Shown here: positions 9,735 through 18,324 of the stretch, piece by piece
Layout: each line of letters starts with the position of its first letter
Numbering within the stretch: position 1 is the first letter of the stretch
Assembly: GCF_900091565.1 (NCBI RefSeq)
Contig: NZ_FMCV01000006.1
Coordinates: 1 to 64,000, forward strand
Source of the DNA: Micromonospora marina
Lineage (GTDB): Bacteria; Actinomycetota; Actinomycetes; Mycobacteriales; Micromonosporaceae
DNA: 64,000 bases
Reading direction: 5' to 3'
Made by a program: the position numbers and the translations under genes
The notes under the pieces: model-generated
What the model saw: the letters and a program-made list of their open reading frames with translations, nothing else
Databases searched by the model: none
What the model was told of the DNA's origin: nothing

Positions 9735-11255
9735 TCAGAGCACGAAGGCGTCCGTCCAGAGGGCGCCCGAACGTCCCGACAACGCGTCCAGCATCGCCAC
9801 CGCCTGACCGTCGGTGAGCTGCGCGACGAAGTCGATGATGGCCCGGCCCCGGGCCCGGCCGATCCGGTCCGGGGTACGCGGGTGCAACTCCGCCTCGGCC
9901 AGCTCCACCAGGTCGTGCAGCCGGCGCGGCAACCGGGACTCCTCGTCCGGGTCCAGCAGCCACTCCCAGAGCGCCTCCACCAGCGTACCCAGCAGCCGGG
10001 CCTGACCGCGCTGGTGCAGGGCGAGGTCCGGGCGGGCCAGCACGAACCGGTGGTGCACGAACTTGAGCACCTGCACCTCGTGCCACTGCGCCTTCGCCAG
10101 CAGCACGTACCCGGAGCGGACGTCCGGCTCCGGGGTGACGGTGATGGCGTCCACGAAACGGGTGGACCAGCGGGCGGAGAACCGGGCCACGTACTGCTCC
10201 GCCTCGATCGAGCCGTCGAACGGCAGCGCCAGCAGCCCCTCCACCAGCTCCTCGCGGACGTGCTCGACGGCGGCGGCGAACGCCTCGTCGTCGGCGATCC
10301 AGCCGTCCTTGCGGTGCAACTGCCGGCGCAGCCGCTCGATCGCCGCACCGGGCCGCCGGCCCGCCCCCTCCAGCGCCGGCGCCGTGATCGACCGCAGGTG
10401 ACCGCACTCGCGCTGCCAGGCCATCAGCTCGGCCGCCACCGCGCCCTGCTGGAGCACCCCGACGCGGTAGAAGTCCTCCACGTCGTGGATCGCGTACGCG
10501 ATGTCGTCGGCGGTGTCCATCACCGACGCCTCGGGGGTCTGCTGCCAGTCCGGGATCCGCCCGGCGAACGGCTCCCGCGCCTGCCGCAGGTCGTCCAGCT
10601 CGGTGCGGTACGCGCCGAACTTGACCGACCCGCTCTCCGGATCCTCCGGCGGGGCCGCCGCGCCCCGGGGCGCCGGGTCCAGGTGACGCGGGTGCGGGTC
10701 GGGATGGTCCAGCCGGGTCCACGGGTACTTCAGCATGGCCGCCCGGACCGCCGCGGTCAGATCCAGCCCGGTGGTCGCCGCGCCGCGGATCTCGGTGCTG
10801 GTGACGATCCGGTACGACTGGGCGTTGCCCTCGAAGCCGTCGGCCAGCCCGAGCCGCTGCCGGGCCAGCCGGTCGAGCACCCGCTCCCCCAGGTGCCCGA
10901 ACGGCGGGTGCCCGAGGTCGTGCGCGAGCGCGGCGGCCTCCACCACCTCCGGATCGCAGCCGCCGAATTTCTCCAGCAGATCCCGGTACGCCGGGTCGGC
11001 GGTCAGCCGCTCCGCGATCGCCCGGGCCACCTGGGCCACCTTCAGGCTGTGGGTGAGCCGGTTGTGCACAAGCAGCCCGGAGCCACCCGGGCTGATCACC
11101 TGGGTCACGCCACCCAGCCGGGTGAAGAACGGCGAACCGACGATCCGGTCCCGGTCGGCCCGGAACGGGCCGGCGGCCAGGTCGCCGAGCGCCCGGGCGC
11201 TGCCACCGAACAGCCGCCGGGCCCGCGGATCCGCAGGTACCTCCATGATCGCCAC
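9735..11255 (-). CDS. dgt: dNTP triphosphohydrolase (Dgt/SAMHD1-like HD-domain protein)
   Basis: A 506-residue HD-superfamily protein that hydrolyses dNTPs to nucleoside and triphosphate. HNRLTHSLKVAQVARAI supplies the first His, ALAHDLGHPPFGHLGE the central HD pair, and MDTADDIAYAIHDVEDF the last Asp. The N-terminus begins with tandem starts (ATG at 11255 or 11246, the second giving MEVPADPRARR). Its stop lies 7 bases from the convergent PglD-like gene. It is codirectional with the C5-epimerase gene 40 bases upstream. It is likely a housekeeping gene and unrelated to the sugar genes around it. Confidence 0.9.
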   Translation of the reverse strand: MAIMEVPADPRARRLFGGSARALGDLAAGPFRADRDRIVGSPFFTRLGGVTQVISPGGSGLLVHNRLTHSLKVAQVARAIAERLTADPAYRDLLEKFGGCDPEVVEAAALAHDLGHPPFGHLGERVLDRLARQRLGLADGFEGNAQSYRIVTSTEIRGAATTGLDLTAAVRAAMLKYPWTRLDHPDPHPRHLDPAPRGAAAPPEDPESGSVKFGAYRTELDDLRQAREPFAGRIPDWQQTPEASVMDTADDIAYAIHDVEDFYRVGVLQQGAVAAELMAWQRECGHLRSITAPALEGAGRRPGAAIERLRRQLHRKDGWIADDEAFAAAVEHVREELVEGLLALPFDGSIEAEQYVARFSARWSTRFVDAITVTPEPDVRSGYVLLAKAQWHEVQVLKFVHHRFVLARPDLALHQRGQARLLGTLVEALWEWLLDPDEESRLPRRLHDLVELAEAELHPRTPDRIGRARGRAIIDFVAQLTDGQAVAMLDALSGRSGALWTDAFVL

Positions 11256-11295
11256 GCTAGCGCAGCCGAACCGGCCGGCGGGGCGCGACCTGCGC

Positions 11296-12756
11296 CTAGG
11301 CCAGCGGGGGCGCGTCCCCCAGCACCAGACCGGGTGCCGCCGGCAGCCAGTAGCCGAGATAGGTACCGGCGGTGACCTGGTAGCTCAGGCGCCCGTTCAC
11401 CCAGGCGCTGGCGCCGAGGAACGCGCCCGAGGCGCGCGGGAAGGTGACGGTCTTGGACCCGACGACCTGCCACCTGCTGTCGTACGCGTAGCCGGTGTAG
11501 GTGCCGGGCTCGACGGTCAGCAGCCGGGTGGGCGCGTACGTGTGCTCGACGAACTTCCCGGCGAGCCACCGGTTCTGCGCGTCCTCCGCCACGAACATGC
11601 CGGCGAACACCCCGTTCGCCATGCGGTAGTGCACGCCCCGGCCAGCCACCCGGACGCGCTGGTCGGCGGTGGCGGTGGAGAACCGGATCAGGTTGATCGA
11701 CTTCTGCGCGACGACCCGGCCGGCGGCGTCGAACTGGTAGGCGACGTGGGAGCCGGGGCCGAACCACACGATGCCGTCGACAGGCGGGTACGGGTAGTCG
11801 GCGCGCAGCACATCGGCGTACGCGGCGAACACGCCGGCGTGGGTGAGCTGGTGCAGCGCGAGCATCTGCTGGGTGTGCACCTGGTGGTAGCTCGGGTAGG
11901 ACCGGGCGCAGCCGACCGAGTACCGGCTGGCCCACTGCGGAACGCGCAGCGTGGCCGGCACGTAGCGCCGTACGGTCGTGGCCGTCCCGTCCATCAGGCT
12001 AACCGCCCGGCTGTCCCGGGTGATCCGCCAGTAGTCGTAAACGCCGTAGAACGCGTAGATCATGCCGTTGAGAACCCGTTCCCCGCGCACGCCCGGGTTG
12101 TCCGGATACTCCTCCAGCCACAGGTAGCCGTCCGTGTCGGTCCAGCTCACCCAGGGCACCCCGAGCTGTGGTCCGAGGGTGAGGCTGAGGAACGTACGGT
12201 CCGCCGCCGTACGCCACGTGGCGTCGCCGGTCACCTCGTACAGCCGGACGAACAGGCTGAGCAGTTCCCCCTGCGCCATGGCGCTGTACCAGGGCGCCTG
12301 GAGCACCAGCCCGGTGCACCGAGGCAGGTCGAAGGGGTACGAGTACCACCACGCGCCGCGGGATTCCACCTTGCGGTCCAGGTTCCGCCGCGCCTGCGCG
12401 ATCGCCCGGTCGAGGAAGAACCGGTCGCTGGTGACCTGGTAGGCGTTGAGGTTGTCCAGTCCCCAGTCGGCCTGCACCACCGGGTGGTCGTAGAGGACGC
12501 CCTGCCAGGTGAAGAGCCGCACCCCCGAGGCGTCGTGCGCCAGCGGGTCGGTCCGCGGGACTGTCATCTGCCGCGAGGTCGGTGAGACCGAGCCGGGCAG
12601 CAGGCGCGGCAGGTAGCCGTCCCGGGCATACGCGGTGAGCTTCGCGCTCCGCCCGGGGAGTGCGGTGGCGGCCGCCGTGCCGGCCACCGGCGTCCCCGTC
12701 AGGCCGAGGGCGAGCACGGCCGCCACCCACGCGCACCAGGAAAACCGGATCCTCAT
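11296..12756 (-). CDS. Secreted D-glucuronyl C5-epimerase family protein
   Basis: A 486-residue secreted protein. The start is set by GGAGGT five bases before the ATG at 12756; earlier in-frame starts (up to 12852) lack a ribosome site. The N-terminus is a signal peptide (MRIRFSWCAWVAAVLALGLTG, ending near AGTAAA). The central domain matches the C5-epim_C family. PWYSAMAQGELLSLFVRLYE, EEYPDNP, RVLNGMIYAFYGVYDYW and SYHQVHTQQMLALHQL all correspond by eye to motifs of heparosan glucuronyl C5-epimerases. These enzymes invert C5 of glucuronate to iduronate in a polymer. From about residue 350 onward there is a beta-rich extension with the pattern GTYTGYAYDSRWQVVGSK, not part of the catalytic domain. 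It probably acts outside the cell on an exported uronic-acid polysaccharide. Confidence 0.85.
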   Translation of the reverse strand: MRIRFSWCAWVAAVLALGLTGTPVAGTAAATALPGRSAKLTAYARDGYLPRLLPGSVSPTSRQMTVPRTDPLAHDASGVRLFTWQGVLYDHPVVQADWGLDNLNAYQVTSDRFFLDRAIAQARRNLDRKVESRGAWWYSYPFDLPRCTGLVLQAPWYSAMAQGELLSLFVRLYEVTGDATWRTAADRTFLSLTLGPQLGVPWVSWTDTDGYLWLEEYPDNPGVRGERVLNGMIYAFYGVYDYWRITRDSRAVSLMDGTATTVRRYVPATLRVPQWASRYSVGCARSYPSYHQVHTQQMLALHQLTHAGVFAAYADVLRADYPYPPVDGIVWFGPGSHVAYQFDAAGRVVAQKSINLIRFSTATADQRVRVAGRGVHYRMANGVFAGMFVAEDAQNRWLAGKFVEHTYAPTRLLTVEPGTYTGYAYDSRWQVVGSKTVTFPRASGAFLGASAWVNGRLSYQVTAGTYLGYWLPAAPGLVLGDAPPLA

Positions 12757-12834
12757 GGGACCTCCAAGGTCGGGAGTGTCCTCCATCCCAGCAACCGCCT
12801 GCCGCTTTTGCCAGCCTCGTTTCATCATGCGTGG

Positions 12835-12870
12835 AATAGACATACATAACATGAGTATTCATGACTGTTA
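12835..12870 (-). promoter_or_regulatory. AT-rich promoter region of the C5-epimerase gene with a 14-bp palindrome
   Basis: A conspicuous AT-rich island in otherwise GC-rich DNA, about 80-115 bases upstream of the chosen start. It contains CATGAGTATTCATG (12850-12863), which matches its reverse complement at 12 of 14 bases. It could be an operator or a promoter element for the minus-strand gene, or serve tex on the other side. This is positional inference only. Confidence 0.35.
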
Positions 12871-12963
12871 CCGACCTCCGGCACGGCGGGCGGGCGCGGA
12901 CACCGGTCGCGGGATGGGACGGCAGAATGCACGGGAACCCACCCGAAGAAGGCGGATCAGATC

Positions 12964-15450
12964 GTGACCCACTCAGTGCACCAACGGATCGCCGAAGAAC
13001 TCGGCGTCGCCGAACGGCAGGTACGGGCGGCAGTCGAGCTGCTCGACGGCGGCGCCACGGTGCCGTTCATCGCCCGCTACCGCAAGGAGGCCACCGGCCT
13101 GCTCGACGACGCGCAGCTACGCACGCTGGAGGAGCGCCTGCGCTACCTGCGCGAGCTGGACGAGCGGCGCGCGGCGGTGCTGGAGTCGATCCGGAGCCAG
13201 GGCAAGCTGGACGAGGCGCTCGAGGCGCAGATCCTCGCCGCCGACTCCAAGTCCCGCCTGGAGGACATCTACCTGCCCTACAAGCCGAAGCGGCGCACCC
13301 GCGCGCAGATCGCCCGCGAGGCCGGACTGGAGCCGCTCGCGGACACGCTCCTGGCCGATCCGGCCCAGGACCCGAAGACGGTCGCCGCCAGGTTCGCCGA
13401 CCCGGACAGGGGCGTCGCGGACACCGCCGCCGCCCTGGACGGGGCGCGGGCCATCCTGATCGAGCGCTTCGCCGAGGACGCCGACCTGATCGGCACGCTG
13501 CGCGAGCAGATGTGGTCGCGGGGCCGGCTGGTCTCCCGGGTACGCGACGGCCAGGAGACCGCCGGGGCGAAGTTCGCGGACTACTTCGACTTCGCCGAGC
13601 CGTACCCGAAGCTGCCCTCGCACCGCATCCTCGCCATGTTCCGCGGCGAGAAGGAGGGCGTGCTGGAGCTGACCATGGACCCGGAGGCCGACGGGGACGC
13701 CGACGCGAACCCCGGCCCCAGCCGCTACGAGGCGGCCGTGGCCGGACGCTTCGGCATCAGCGACCAGGGACGGCCCGCCGACAGGTGGCTGACCGACACG
13801 GTGCGCTGGGCCTGGCGTACCCGGATCCTGATCCACCTGGGCGCGGACCTGCGGATGCGGCTGTGGCAGGCGGCCGAGGAGGAGGCCGTGCGGGTCTTCG
13901 CCACCAACCTGCGTGACCTGCTGCTGGCCGCGCCCGCCGGGGCACGGGCGACGATGGGCCTGGACCCGGGCCTGCGCACCGGTGTGAAGGTCGCGGTGGT
14001 CGACGCCACCGGCAAGGTGGTCGCCACCGACACCATCTATCCGCACGAGCCGCGCCGGCAGTGGGACGCGTCGCTGCACACGCTCGCCACGCTCGCCGCC
14101 GCGCACGGCGTCGAACTGGTCGCGATCGGCAACGGCACCGCCAGCCGGGAGACCGACAAGCTGGCCGGTGACCTGATCAAGCGGCACCCGGAGCTGAAGC
14201 TGACCAAGGTGGTGGTCTCCGAGGCCGGCGCGTCGGTCTACTCCGCGTCCGCGTACGCCTCGCAGGAGCTGCCCGGCCTGGACGTCTCGCTGCGCGGCGC
14301 GGTGTCGATCGCCCGCCGCCTCCAGGATCCGCTGGCCGAGCTGGTGAAGATCGACCCGCGGTCGATCGGCGTCGGGCAGTACCAGCACGACCTGTCCGAG
14401 GTGAAGCTGTCCCGCTCGCTCGACGCGGTGGTCGAGGACTGCGTCAACGCGGTCGGCGTCGACGTCAACACCGCCTCCGCGCCGCTGCTCACCCGGGTCT
14501 CCGGCATCGGCGCCGGGCTGGCCGAGAACATCGTGCTGCACCGCGACGCCAACGGGCCGTTCCGCACCCGTGGGGAGCTGAAGAAGGTGCCGCGGCTCGG
14601 ACCGAAGGCGTTCGAGCAGTGCGCCGGCTTCCTGCGCATCCCCGGCGGCGACGACCCGCTCGATTCCTCCAGCGTGCACCCCGAGTCATACCCGGTGGTG
14701 CGCCGCATCCTCGCCACCACCGGGCAGGACCTGCGCGCGCTGATCGGCAGGTCGGCCCTCCTGCGCGGCCTGCGCGCGACCGACTTCGTCGACGACACGT
14801 TCGGCCTGCCCACCGTCACCGACATCCTGGCCGAGCTGGAGAAACCGGGCCGTGACCCGCGCCCGGAGTTCCGCACCGCCACGTTCGTCGACGGCGTGGA
14901 GAAGATCAGCGACCTGACGCCTGGCATGGTGCTGGAGGGCGTGGTGACGAACGTGGCCGCGTTCGGCGCGTTCGTCGACGTGGGCGTGCACCAGGACGGC
15001 CTGGTGCACGTCTCGGCCATGTCGCACACCTTCGTGAAGGATCCGCGCGACGTGGTGAAGTCCGGCGACGTGGTCAAGGTCCGGGTGCTCGACGTGGACG
15101 TGCCGCGCAAGCGGATCTCGCTGACGCTGCGGCTGGACGACGAGGCGCCCGCCGGTGGCGGACGCCCGGCGGGCGGCGACGGCCGACGGGACCGGGGCGG
15201 CGCCAGCCCTCGGCCGGGCGGCCAGGGGCGGGGCGGCCAGCGCGGCGGGCAGGGCGGCGGCGGGCAACGCGGCGGCTCGGGCGGCGGCGGGCAACGCGGT
15301 GACGGACGGGGCGGTGACGGACAGGGCGGTGGCGGGCAGGGCGGCGCGTCGCGCGGTGCCCAGCAGCAGCGGCCCGGGCGCGGTGGCGGTGGCGGTGCCC
15401 CGGTCAACGACGCGATGGCGGAGGCGCTGCGCCGCGCCGGACTGGCCTGA
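12964..15450 (+). CDS. tex: Tex-family RNA-binding transcriptional accessory protein
   Basis: An 828-residue Tex protein. The N-terminal helical region starts [16 protein letters not shown]. The YqgF/RNase H-like domain is around residues 330-450 ([19 protein letters not shown]). Helix-hairpin-helix units ([20 protein letters not shown]) follow, then an S1 RNA-binding domain at about residues 650-720 ([20 protein letters not shown]). The final 90 or so residues form a low-complexity Gly/Arg/Gln tail of GGQRGG-type repeats, ending in an Ala/Arg helix. Such RGG-like tails occur on some actinobacterial RNA-binding proteins. The start is GTG. An inverted repeat follows the stop and may end transcription. 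Confidence 0.93.
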   Translation: MTHSVHQRIAEELGVAERQVRAAVELLDGGATVPFIARYRKEATGLLDDAQLRTLEERLRYLRELDERRAAVLESIRSQGKLDEALEAQILAADSKSRLEDIYLPYKPKRRTRAQIAREAGLEPLADTLLADPAQDPKTVAARFADPDRGVADTAAALDGARAILIERFAEDADLIGTLREQMWSRGRLVSRVRDGQETAGAKFADYFDFAEPYPKLPSHRILAMFRGEKEGVLELTMDPEADGDADANPGPSRYEAAVAGRFGISDQGRPADRWLTDTVRWAWRTRILIHLGADLRMRLWQAAEEEAVRVFATNLRDLLLAAPAGARATMGLDPGLRTGVKVAVVDATGKVVATDTIYPHEPRRQWDASLHTLATLAAAHGVELVAIGNGTASRETDKLAGDLIKRHPELKLTKVVVSEAGASVYSASAYASQELPGLDVSLRGAVSIARRLQDPLAELVKIDPRSIGVGQYQHDLSEVKLSRSLDAVVEDCVNAVGVDVNTASAPLLTRVSGIGAGLAENIVLHRDANGPFRTRGELKKVPRLGPKAFEQCAGFLRIPGGDDPLDSSSVHPESYPVVRRILATTGQDLRALIGRSALLRGLRATDFVDDTFGLPTVTDILAELEKPGRDPRPEFRTATFVDGVEKISDLTPGMVLEGVVTNVAAFGAFVDVGVHQDGLVHVSAMSHTFVKDPRDVVKSGDVVKVRVLDVDVPRKRISLTLRLDDEAPAGGGRPAGGDGRRDRGGASPRPGGQGRGGQRGGQGGGGQRGGSGGGGQRGDGRGGDGQGGGGQGGASRGAQQQRPGRGGGGGAPVNDAMAEALRRAGLA

Positions 15451-15457
15451 CACCACC

Positions 15458-15538
15458 CTTGATCAACACAGTCTCGCCGAGGTGGTGGGATCGGAGGCTC
15501 CGCGACACCACCACTTCGGCGAGCTGGAGTTGATCACG
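15458..15538. repeat. Long imperfect inverted repeat (REP-like) after tex
   Basis: The left arm at 15458-15488 and right arm at 15506-15538 are near reverse complements over about 31 bases. Each holds TGATCAAC, CTCGCCGA and a GGTGGTG block. The centre is a second small palindrome, GGAGGCTCC. The pattern TTGATCAAC...CTCGCCGAAGTGGTGG looks like a dispersed intergenic palindrome of Micromonosporaceae; that recognition is from memory. It would also fold into a strong hairpin able to terminate tex transcription. Confidence 0.7.
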
Positions 15539-15572
15539 CCGGGCGGCGCCGGTTCCGCGTACCCTCGCGGTC

Positions 15573-16007
15573 GTGGGCGGTGAGGACGACGAGCGGTGGC
15601 GGGAGCGGCGGCGCCGCGCGGTGCGGGCGCACGCGGAGGCCGCCGACCGGGAGCGCGCCGCGGAGCAGGCGGAGGCCGCCGACCTCGTGACCCGGTTCGC
15701 CGCCGAGGCGCTGCGGCGCGGGCTGCGCGCCGACCGGCTGACCGCGACCGGCCACGACGGTCGCGGGCGCTACCGCACGCGGATCACCGGCTGGTACGTG
15801 GACCGGGCGCACAGCCGCGCGGTGGACACCGACGGGCGCTTCTATCTGCTCACCGTGCCGCCCGGCCTGCGCTCGCGGCTGCTCGGGGCCGACCCGCGGC
15901 CCAGCGCGCCGCCGCTGGTGGTCGGCCGGGGCGGGCGCGACGGCGAGTCGGTGCCGCTGGCGACGCTGCTCAGCCGACGCCTCGACGCGGGCGACGACTG
16001 GCCCTGA
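15573..16007 (+). CDS. Conserved hypothetical protein, small and charged
   Basis: A 144-residue protein without signal peptide or membrane segment. The first 40 residues are a highly charged Arg/Glu/Ala helix (ERRRRAVRAHAEAADRERAA). It is followed by a compact domain with RITGWYVDRAHSRAVDTDGRFYLLTVPPG, which looks like a beta-sheet fold. I do not recognise the family. Similar arrangements occur in uncharacterised actinobacterial proteins. The start is GTG with a weak ribosome site. Its last 38 bases overlap the convergent DUF389 gene, which is unusual but compatible with both being real, since each has the codon pattern expected of the genome. Confidence 0.6.
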   Translation: MGGEDDERWRERRRRAVRAHAEAADRERAAEQAEAADLVTRFAAEALRRGLRADRLTATGHDGRGRYRTRITGWYVDRAHSRAVDTDGRFYLLTVPPGLRSRLLGADPRPSAPPLVVGRGGRDGESVPLATLLSRRLDAGDDWP

Positions 16008-16980
16008 CCGGCGACGGCCGCTGATCGGCCCGTTGCCGCGGCACCGCAAGCGCGGCCCGCCGGGCGACATGCCGCCACCAGCACAGCTGGACCACGAGAG
16101 TGAGTAGCCCGGCGAGCACGATCGCCGCCAGGTTGATCACCAGTTGGAGAGCGGAGCCGGCCGCCTCGTGCCAGACGCCGTACGCGGAAGCCACAGCCAC
16201 GTTCGCCGCCGCCGGCACCGTGGTCACCGAGATCAGCACGCCGACGAGCGACCCGGACTTCTTCGACGTCAGCGACAGCATGCCCGCGACACCGGCGAGC
16301 AGGCCCACCACCCAGGACAGCGCGTCCGGGCGCCAGATGAAGTCGGTCATCGGCCGTTCCGCCAGCAGCATGTCCCGGTCTACCAGGCCGGCCGCGGTGA
16401 GCGCCCACGTGCTCAGCACGGTGGCCACCATGGCGACGACGAAGCCGACGGTCAGGGCCTGCACCGAGCGGCCGGCCACGCACGGCTGCCGCCGCAGCAG
16501 CGCCACGCAGAGCGCGGCGAGCGGCCCGAACTCGGGGCCGACCACCATCGCACCGACGATCAGGATGGGCTGGTCGAGCAGCACGCCGACCCCGGCGATC
16601 ATGGTGGCGACGACGATCAGAGCGAGGAACGTGCCGGTGAGCACCGTCTGCTCACCGGTCTTCGCGGCGATCTCGTCCCAGACCACGGCGTCCTCGCCGT
16701 GCCCGGGCGCCTCCTCGGCGGCCCGGTCGGCCGCAGAGGACAAGGTCAGCTCCACGTCGTCGGCCGCAATCGCCCCGTGCGCCTCGACACCCATCTCCTG
16801 GAGCCGGCTCAGCACGCCGTCGGCGCTCTCCCGAACGACGTCGCAGGTGACGTAGTCACCCTCGGGCTGGCGGGCGGCGCCCGGCAGCACCACAAGGTGC
16901 GTGACACCAGGATCGGCGGCCAGCAGGTCCACGACCGCCGACGACTGGTCGCTCGGCGCGATCACCCTCAGGTGCAGCAC
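15970..16980 (-). CDS. DUF389 integral membrane protein
   Basis: A 336-residue protein. The first 80 residues form a soluble ACT/ferredoxin-like domain (MLHLRVIAPSDQSSAVVDLL). Six or so hydrophobic segments follow between about residues 115 and 305 (for example TGTFLALIVVATMIAGVGVLL and ILIVGAMVVGPEFGPLAALC). The GAMVVGPEFGPL motif and overall layout are those of the DUF389/TIGR00341 family, whose function is unknown. The Arg-rich C-terminus is cytoplasmic. It overlaps the convergent small gene by 38 bases. Confidence 0.85.
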   Translation of the reverse strand: MLHLRVIAPSDQSSAVVDLLAADPGVTHLVVLPGAARQPEGDYVTCDVVRESADGVLSRLQEMGVEAHGAIAADDVELTLSSAADRAAEEAPGHGEDAVVWDEIAAKTGEQTVLTGTFLALIVVATMIAGVGVLLDQPILIVGAMVVGPEFGPLAALCVALLRRQPCVAGRSVQALTVGFVVAMVATVLSTWALTAAGLVDRDMLLAERPMTDFIWRPDALSWVVGLLAGVAGMLSLTSKKSGSLVGVLISVTTVPAAANVAVASAYGVWHEAAGSALQLVINLAAIVLAGLLTLVVQLCWWRHVARRAALAVPRQRADQRPSPVRASRRPRRGVG

Positions 16981-17193
16981 TCGGGCCTCCCGGATCTTCG
17001 GTGCCTGGCACGGGCCGCCGAACTCTACTCGTTACCGGGAAGGCGGGGGCGATCCGGCGCCGCCGCGCGGCACGATCGTGTGCTTTTCAGCACGAACCCG
17101 ACGTACGCCATCACTCCTCGGCGGGTCGGCCGTTTTACCGTCCGTGACCCTTCGCTGCCACGACCGTGATCCCGCTGCGGGGACGGAGGCTCG

Positions 17194-18324
17194 ATGACCG
17201 GCCGGATCTACCTGTCCCCGCCCGATGTCGGGCCCCTGGAGGAGTCCTACGTGCTCCGTGCGATCCGCTCGGGTTGGGTGGCGCCGCTCGGACCGGAGGT
17301 TGAGGCGTTCGAGCGGGAGGTCGCGGAGCGCGTCGGGGCGGCGCACGCGCTGGCTCTCAACTCCGGCACGTCCGCGCTGCACCTCGCCCTGCTCATGCTC
17401 GAGGCCGGACCGGGAAGCGTGGTGGTGGCGCCCACGATGACGTTCGTGGCCACCGCCAACGCCGCTGTCTACACCGGCGCCGAGCCGGTCTTCGTCGACT
17501 GCGACCCGGCGACCGGCAACATGGACGTGACCGCGCTCGCCGACATGCTCGACATGTTGACCCGAGCCGGCGAGAGGGTCGCGGCGGTACTGATCGCGGA
17601 CATGTTCGGCACGTGCGCCGACTACGACGAGCTGCTGCCGGTGTGTGAAGCGGCGGGCGTGCCGGTGGTCGAGGACGCCGCGCAGGCCCTGGGCGCCACC
17701 TACCGCGGGCGTCCCGCCGCATCCTTCGGGCGGCTCAACGCGCTGTCGTTCAACGGCAACAAGATCATCACGACGTCCGGCGGCGGAATGCTGCTCTCCG
17801 ACGACGAGGCGTTGCTCGCCCGCTGCCGGCACCTGGCCACCCAGGCGCGCGAACCCGTGCCGCACTACGAGCACGTCGACGTGGGCTACAACTACCGGCT
17901 CAGCAATCTGCTCGCCGCCCTGGGCCGGGCACAGCTGCACCGGCTGGACGGGATGATGCGCCGCCGCCGGCTGCTGCGCGAGCGCTACGCCAAGCTGTTC
18001 TCCGGTGTGCCCGGGGTCCGCTTGCTCGGCGACGGGGACGAGGGCTCGAACTGCTGGCTGACCAGCATCGTGGTCGACCCCGGGCGGACCGGGTGGTCGG
18101 CTGCGGAACTCGGCGCGCACCTGGCCGCGCGGGACATCGAAACCCGGCACGTGTGGAAGCCGATGCACCGGCAGCCGGTGTTCGCCGGGTGCCGTGCGGT
18201 CGTGACGGGCGCCTCGGATCACCTGTTCGCTCGAGCACTCACCCTGCCCAGCGGCTCCGCGCTGGACGACGACCGCTTGGCGCGGGTCATCGGCGCGGTC
18301 GAGCAGTTCCTGGACGCCCGGTGA
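17194..18324 (+). CDS. PglE/LegC-like nucleotide-sugar 4-aminotransferase (DegT/DnrJ/EryC1/StrS family)
   Basis: A 376-residue PLP-dependent aminotransferase. The N-terminus IYLSPPDVGPLEESYVLRAIRSGWVAPLGPEVEAFE is typical of the family. DAAQALGATYRG contacts the cofactor. The PLP lysine is Lys190 in SFNGNKIITTSGGGML, and the dimer/substrate motif is GYNYRLSNLLAALGRAQL. The family group fits enzymes that aminate the 4-keto group of UDP-4-keto-6-deoxy-GlcNAc. The LegB-like dehydratase at 24.9 kb would supply that substrate and the PglD-like protein at 9.1 kb would use its product. GGAGG lies 5-6 bases before the ATG. It is first of three overlapping plus-strand genes. Confidence 0.88.
   Translation: MTGRIYLSPPDVGPLEESYVLRAIRSGWVAPLGPEVEAFEREVAERVGAAHALALNSGTSALHLALLMLEAGPGSVVVAPTMTFVATANAAVYTGAEPVFVDCDPATGNMDVTALADMLDMLTRAGERVAAVLIADMFGTCADYDELLPVCEAAGVPVVEDAAQALGATYRGRPAASFGRLNALSFNGNKIITTSGGGMLLSDDEALLARCRHLATQAREPVPHYEHVDVGYNYRLSNLLAALGRAQLHRLDGMMRRRRLLRERYAKLFSGVPGVRLLGDGDEGSNCWLTSIVVDPGRTGWSAAELGAHLAARDIETRHVWKPMHRQPVFAGCRAVVTGASDHLFARALTLPSGSALDDDRLARVIGAVEQFLDAR

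Noticed and set aside
13117..14679. 520-codon minus-strand frame opposite tex
   Set aside because: Antisense shadow, rich in Gly/Arg/His without motifs; tex is certain on the other strand.
15241..15400. Possible tandem repeat or CRISPR-like array near the tex 3' end
   Set aside because: The repetitive DNA encodes the Gly-rich tail in frame; there are no uniform spacers or repeats.
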